Shown: one piece after another, positions 62,314 through 64,000 of the stretch
How the letters are laid out: the number at the start of each line of letters is the position of its first letter
Numbering within the stretch: the first letter of the stretch is position 1
DNA from: Mesaphorura yosii
Lineage: Eukaryota > Arthropoda > Collembola > Poduromorpha > Tullbergiidae
Length of the DNA stretch: 64,000 bases
NCBI GenBank assembly: GCA_009869945.1
Contig: WIXG01000003.1
Location: forward strand, 434,001 to 498,000
Direction of reading: 5' to 3'
Program-made: the position numbers and the translations under genes
The notes under the pieces: model-generated
Told to the model about the DNA's origin: nothing
Database searches by the model: none
What the model saw: only the letters and a program-made list of their open reading frames with translations

Positions 62314-64000
62314 CTACACGTCTGCCGGCACTCGAGTGTGAATCCAGTCAAGTGCAAATCGAACCGAAATGAATTTCAACCGCCTCAGAAAAACGCGGAT
62401 GACATTGAATTCCAATCTCGTGTCTTCAGGCGCTTGACAAAGCACTTTTGTGGTCAGGGTCAGGAGCCACTGCATGATCTGTAATAATTTAATACATGTT
62501 AGTCGAGTCCACTGTGTTCGGTTTAATGCAGGCTGAGGCGAAAGTCAAAAGTTTCGCTCACCTCTGAGTCAGAGACCCGATCGCTGCTCTTCAGGAGCCA
62601 GTTGGTGGGGCACCATAGATACAGCTGGCAAATTGTGGCTGCTATTTCAGCACTCAGTCTTTCGTTCGGATTCCTTCTCAAAAGCTCATGAATCAATGTC
62701 TGAACTCTGTTTGGAATATCCACGTATTTTGGCAATTCACTGTCCTTGTACGTTCTGCTGTCAAGCGCTGCGGCTGACTGGCTAGACTCGCGGACGAACG
62801 GATTCGGCTTCCCAAACATTTCGTACGCCAACGTTCCAGCAGCCCAGGCATCGGACTTTTCGTACGAAATCTTTTTCCATGTCCCGGGTTTTGCCGAAGC
62901 TACTTCAGGCGCCATGAGTGCAGCATTTCCTCCTCGGTCAGTTTCATTGCTAGGAAATGGGAGTTGGAGCCCATTTGTTTTGTCTGCGAGACAGCAACCA
63001 AAGTCAGTGATTGTCAGATGCGGATAATCAAGGTCGGTTGTTGTGTCCAAGAGCAAATTGTCCATCTTCAGGTCCCTGCAGGAAGCGAATATCCCATTGA
63101 ATTGGAGTTCAGCGAAACAAAGACCTTCGAATTATTGGAGCTAGCGCTAACCTGTGAGCGATTCCGTTGCGGTTTAAATGTGCGATTCCTTCCAGGAGTT
63201 GTGTCAGTAACAAAATTCGATTCTTCAGCTTTAAATCAGGATGAGTGCGAATATAATTTTCGAGGTTTGTATCATAGCTGAAAAACGGCAATTCAATTCA
63301 AATTCAGAGTTCAAGCCCAACTAAACTACAATGACGGATTTTTCAACGAGAGTAGGATAACTTACCACTTCATCACGAGGAACAAACTCATATTTCGCCC
63401 ATACCCGTCTTCATTTAACCTTCTGGGAAGTGCAGCTGGAAACAGTTCCATTGACTCAGGTAGCATAGGGATTTGATCCGTAAACACGTGAGACACTTCA
63501 ATAATATTGGGATGTGGCGGACAGAATTGCAAATTGGTCAAATCATCAATCTGAATTCCTCTTAACGCAGGAATCGATCGTGATGGCACAATCTCTTTGC
63601 ACATTGCCCGAATAATCGATGTTGAGTTTGACTCGAAATCGTAATTAAACATCATCTTGACAGCGAGTGGATATTTCTGTGGAGCGGTCGTTGAACTGGA
63701 TGCTTCTGGTTCGTGCTTCCAATTTGCAGCGTAAACCGCAGCACAAGATCCTTTCGAAAGCACTGGCCCAAAGTTTAGATCATTGACTGAAACGGCCGAT
63801 TCTTCCTCCATCGGGACTGGTTCCATAGTTGTCTGTGGAATCACAGGCTTCTTCTTTTGCAATGACTCCTGCAAAACATATGAACATGTCTGTTCGTTGG
63901 CAAATTGTTCAACACGTATCCTCGAAACCGCCGTGACACAATTAATTACGAACCCTGATTTCCCAGCATATTCCTTCGAATTCATTCTCCTTTGTGAGCA
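62314..64000 (-). CDS. PINK1: PTEN-induced kinase 1 (PINK1), 5' partial
   Basis: Mitochondrial Ser/Thr kinase that phosphorylates ubiquitin and Parkin on damaged mitochondria. Exons (-): beyond window to 63954, 63869-63366, 63277-63152, 63075-62562, 62478-62314. Seen: FEGICWEIR joined to ESLQKKKP (linker before the kinase), N-lobe KGSCAAVYAANW, ATP-lysine strand YPLAVKMMFNYD, CPPHPNIIEVSHVF, LFLVMKW, GIAHRDLKMDNLLL, TDFGCCLADKTNGLQLPF, DRGGNAALMAPEVA, SYEKSDAWAAGTLAYEMFG and the C-terminal extension IMQWLLTLTTKVLC. All these are PINK1-specific. The glycine-rich loop reads LSKGSCAA, with Ser where animal PINK1 usually has the first Gly. Mitochondrial targeting and transmembrane exons lie outside. 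Convergent with the VPS13-like gene. Confidence 0.95.

Overview
This window is eukaryotic nuclear DNA from an arthropod. Protein-coding genes are split by short GT-AG introns, mostly 60-120 nt. A tweedle-type (DUF243) cuticular protein gene with an intron inside its signal peptide points to a hexapod or other pancrustacean. Two axonemal genes (DLEC1- and CFAP69-like) imply motile cilia or flagellate sperm. A springtail is my best guess, held with low confidence; nothing here fixes the species.

Layout. 1-1.3 kb: 5' half of GMP synthase (-), cut by the window edge. 2.2-4.0 kb: N-myristoyltransferase (-). 4.7-6.6 kb: cystathionine gamma-lyase (+), divergent from NMT. 9.9-12.2 kb: heterotrimeric G-protein beta subunit (-), carrying a tandem pair of alternative 72-nt exon cassettes. 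12.2-20.3 kb: about 8 kb with no convincing gene. 20.3-25.0 kb: two tandem CYP2-clan cytochrome P450 genes (-). 26.1-27.8 kb: intronless DUF2236/MpaB-like protein (+), convergent with a SERHL-type alpha/beta hydrolase (-) at 27.8-29.2 kb. 29.8-34.3 kb: DLEC1-like axonemal protein (+). 34.6-35.3 kb: spliceosomal cyclophilin H (-). 37.2-42.8 kb: GIGYF translational repressor (+, 18 exons). 44.3-45.0 kb: HSP90 co-chaperone p23 (-). 46.0-57.0 kb: CFAP69 (-), whose 5.9-kb intron holds the cuticular protein gene on the opposite strand. 57.8-59.2 kb: intronless secreted subtilisin resembling bacillopeptidase F (+). 59.5-62.1 kb: a short VPS13 N-terminal-domain protein (+). 62.3 kb to the end: PINK1 kinase (-), 5' end beyond the window.

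The genes are mostly unrelated housekeeping genes (purine synthesis, protein lipidation, transsulfuration, G-protein signalling, splicing, translational repression, chaperoning, mitophagy) mixed with arthropod accessory genes. There is no operon-like pathway. I read exons by eye from protein-family conservation plus GT/AG sites. For NMT, CTH, the G-beta subunit, both P450s, the hydrolase (from exon 2 on), DLEC1, PPIH, GIGYF, p23, CFAP69 and VPS13 the joined exons stay in frame to the stop codon.

The most noteworthy observations are the duplicated G-beta exon cassette (one copy split by an intron into 55 + 17 nt), the cuticle gene nested in the CFAP69 intron, the free-standing VPS13 N-terminal protein and the intronless bacterial-looking subtilisin.
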